Shown here piece by piece: positions 62,504 to 64,000 of a stretch of DNA of 64,000 bases (position 1 is its first letter; every line of letters begins with the position of its first letter). Origin of the DNA: JABSQH01 sp965230015 (GTDB lineage: Bacteria > Actinomycetota > Acidimicrobiia > Acidimicrobiales > Ilumatobacteraceae); the NCBI GenBank assembly GCA_965230015.1, contig CBDDKF010000002.1:558001-622000 (forward strand), read 5' to 3'. The notes beneath the pieces are model-generated. The model was not told the DNA's origin. It worked only from the letters and a program-made list of their open reading frames with translations, and did not search any database. The translations under genes were made by a program, and so were the position numbers.

Positions 62504-64000
62504 TCAGTGGCGCCAGACGCCGTACTCGGTGGCGCCCTCGACGACGTTGCTGTGCGCCGCCGAGATGGCCATGCCCAACACGGTGCGCGAGTCAGCCGGG
62601 TGGATGATGCCGTCGTCCCACAAGCGTCCGGTGGAGAACAGCGCCGTCGACTCGGTTTCGATCTGCCCCTCGAGCGCCGCGGCCTGCTCCTGCAGTTGGG
62701 CTTCCATCGCCTCGTCGACCTCGATGCCTCTGCCTGCGGCGGCGTTGCGGGCGATGATGTCCATCACACCGGCGAGCTGCTTCGGGCCCATCACCGCGAT
62801 GCGGTGGTTCGGCCACGAGAAGATGAACCGCGGGTTGTACGCCTTGCCGGCCATGCCGTAGTTGCCGGCGCCGTAGCTGGCGCCGACCATCAGGTTGAAG
62901 TGCGGCACCGTCGAGTTCGACACGGCGTTGATCATCTTGGCGCCGTTGCGGATGATGCCGCCCTGCTCGGCCTTCGAGCCGACCATGAACCCCGTGATGT
63001 TGTGACAGAACACCAGCGGGATGTCGCGCTTGTTGCACAACTGAATGAACTGCGCCGCCTTGGTCGCCTCTTCGGAGAACAAGATCCCGTTGTTGCCGAG
63101 CATGCCGACGGGGAAGCCATGGATCGACCCCCAGCCGCACACCATCTTGTCGCCGTAACGCGGCTTGAACTCTTCGAACCGGCTGCCGTCGAGGAGGCGG
63201 GCGTACACCTCGCGCATCTCGAACGGAATGCGCACGTCGGCTTGGGCACACCCGATGAGTTCGGCCGGGTCGCACAGCGGTGGGTCATCGGGCTCGCTCG
63301 GGCCCGGCCCGAGCTTGTTCCACCGCAGGTGCCGAACGATGGCCCGCACATGACGCAGACCGTCCATCTCGTCCTCGGCGAGGTAGTCGCTCAATCCGCT
63401 CGTGGTCGAGTGCATCTCGGCACCACCGAGTGACTCTTCGTCGACGATCTCGTCGATGGCCATCTTCACCAGCGGCGGACCGCCGAGGTAGGCCGTCCCG
63501 CGCTCACGCACGAACACCGTGTAGTCGCTCATGCCCGGCGTGTACGCCCCACCGGCGGTGTTCGGGCCGAACGCCACGGTGATCGACGGGATGCCCAGCT
63601 TCGACATCTGCGTCAGGTCGCGGAAGCTCTGCCCGCCGCGGATGAACAGGTCGGCTTGGCGAGGCAGATCGGCGCCGGCCGACTCGTTGAGCACGATCAG
63701 CGGCAGCCGGTTCTCGCGGACGATCTCGTAGAACCGGTGGCCTTTGGCCCACGTGGTCGGGTTGGCCGCACCACCGCGATAGGTCATGTCCGACCCGGTG
63801 ATCGCCACCTCGACACCTTCGACCACACCGATCCCGCACATCATTCCGGCGCCGATCGGATCCTGGGTACCCCAGGCGGCGAGCGGACTGAGCTCGAGGA
63901 ACGGCGAGTGCGGGTCGACCAGCGCTTCCACTCGCTCGCGCACGAGCATCTTGCCGCGGCGACGGTGGCGGTCGACGTAGCGCTGCCCGCCGATAGATGG
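62504..64000 (-). CDS. Acyl-CoA carboxylase carboxyltransferase (beta) subunit, 5' end outside window
   Basis: About 498 codons visible; the frame stays open to the right edge with a family-like N-terminal region (IGGQRYVDRHRRRGKML, then VRERVEALVDPHSPFLEL), so the start lies beyond base 64000. Carboxyltransferase motifs: GVVEGVEVAITGSDMTYRGG, TWAKGHRFYEI, AFGPNTAGGAYTPGMSDY and C-terminal MVGASYGAGNYGMAGKAY. Moves the carboxyl group from biotin to a branched acyl-CoA. First visible gene of the operon with the biotin carboxylase and AtuA. Confidence 0.93.
   Translation of the reverse strand, partial: PSIGGQRYVDRHRRRGKMLVRERVEALVDPHSPFLELSPLAAWGTQDPIGAGMMCGIGVVEGVEVAITGSDMTYRGGAANPTTWAKGHRFYEIVRENRLPLIVLNESAGADLPRQADLFIRGGQSFRDLTQMSKLGIPSITVAFGPNTAGGAYTPGMSDYTVFVRERGTAYLGGPPLVKMAIDEIVDEESLGGAEMHSTTSGLSDYLAEDEMDGLRHVRAIVRHLRWNKLGPGPSEPDDPPLCDPAELIGCAQADVRIPFEMREVYARLLDGSRFEEFKPRYGDKMVCGWGSIHGFPVGMLGNNGILFSEEATKAAQFIQLCNKRDIPLVFCHNITGFMVGSKAEQGGIIRNGAKMINAVSNSTVPHFNLMVGASYGAGNYGMAGKAYNPRFIFSWPNHRIAVMGPKQLAGVMDIIARNAAAGRGIEVDEAMEAQLQEQAAALEGQIETESTALFSTGRLWDDGIIHPADSRTVLGMAISAAHSNVVEGATEYGVWRH

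Noticed and set aside
61481..63433. 650-codon open frame on the plus strand across the carboxylase genes
   Set aside because: Antisense shadow spanning two real genes and their junction; no ribosome site and no domain motifs.

Overview
The window is GC-rich DNA from an actinobacterium. Evidence: very high GC with C/G at most third codon positions, many GTG starts, GTGA/ATGA gene overlaps, several leaderless promoters (a TANNNT box 6-8 nt before the start codon), acidic-tailed lipoproteins of the 'ACGDDDD' type and secreted proteins with DTR-type repeats. The protein style resembles Acidimicrobiia (Ilumatobacter-like); that placement is inference. No rRNA, tRNA, CRISPR array or intact insertion sequence was seen.

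Layout. 0.07-4.6 kb: a secreted DTR-repeat protein, a RecQ-type helicase fused to a phosphoribosyltransferase-like tail, and a translationally coupled DprA homologue. 4.7-14.6 kb: a carbohydrate locus. On the minus strand lie an FGGY kinase, acireductone dioxygenase (mtnD), enolase-phosphatase (mtnC) and a GlpD-type dehydrogenase. On the plus strand lie a CUT2-type ABC transporter (ATPase, permease, binding lipoprotein) and a second FGGY kinase. A palindromic operator sits in the divergent promoter. 14.7-27.5 kb: a DUF222/HNH protein and a minus-strand defence operon resembling Druantia type II: two unknown proteins (about 662 and 316 aa), an about 1812-aa DruE-like DUF1998 helicase, a Cas4/RecB-like PD-(D/E)XK nuclease and a C5 cytosine methyltransferase. 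The first three genes carry nine apparent single-base indels.

28.2-43 kb: a second catabolic region. It has an alpha/beta hydrolase, a BMP/Nup-type ABC transporter (binding lipoprotein with two indels, ATPase, two permeases) co-transcribed with a two-subunit Rieske oxygenase, a VOC protein, an arylamine N-acetyltransferase-like protein, a LacI-family regulator, an SDR / FGGY kinase / BtpA operon and an amidase. A nearly identical 21-bp LacI-type operator lies before both the transporter operon and the BtpA/amidase divergent pair, so they look like one regulon. 43-46.6 kb: an XRE/nucleotidyltransferase pair with a perfect palindromic operator, then a DUF3291 protein, SDR, GNAT and a DinB/maleylpyruvate-isomerase-like protein.

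46.9-58.5 kb: a LuxR-type two-component system divergent from an MMPL transporter, a fasciclin lipoprotein with a 15-unit acidic repeat and a start codon buried in an 18-bp inverted repeat, a cytochrome b / molybdopterin oxidoreductase / TlpA / CcdA-like redox operon, a FUSC-family membrane protein and a second secreted protein. 58.5-64 kb: an acyl-CoA carboxylase operon (carboxyltransferase, running off the right edge, then biotin carboxylase/BCCP and AtuA), pointing to acyclic terpene or branched acyl-CoA breakdown. A family of intergenic inverted repeats with core CGGTGAGCGAA recurs at 36.1, 46.7 and 55.2 kb.
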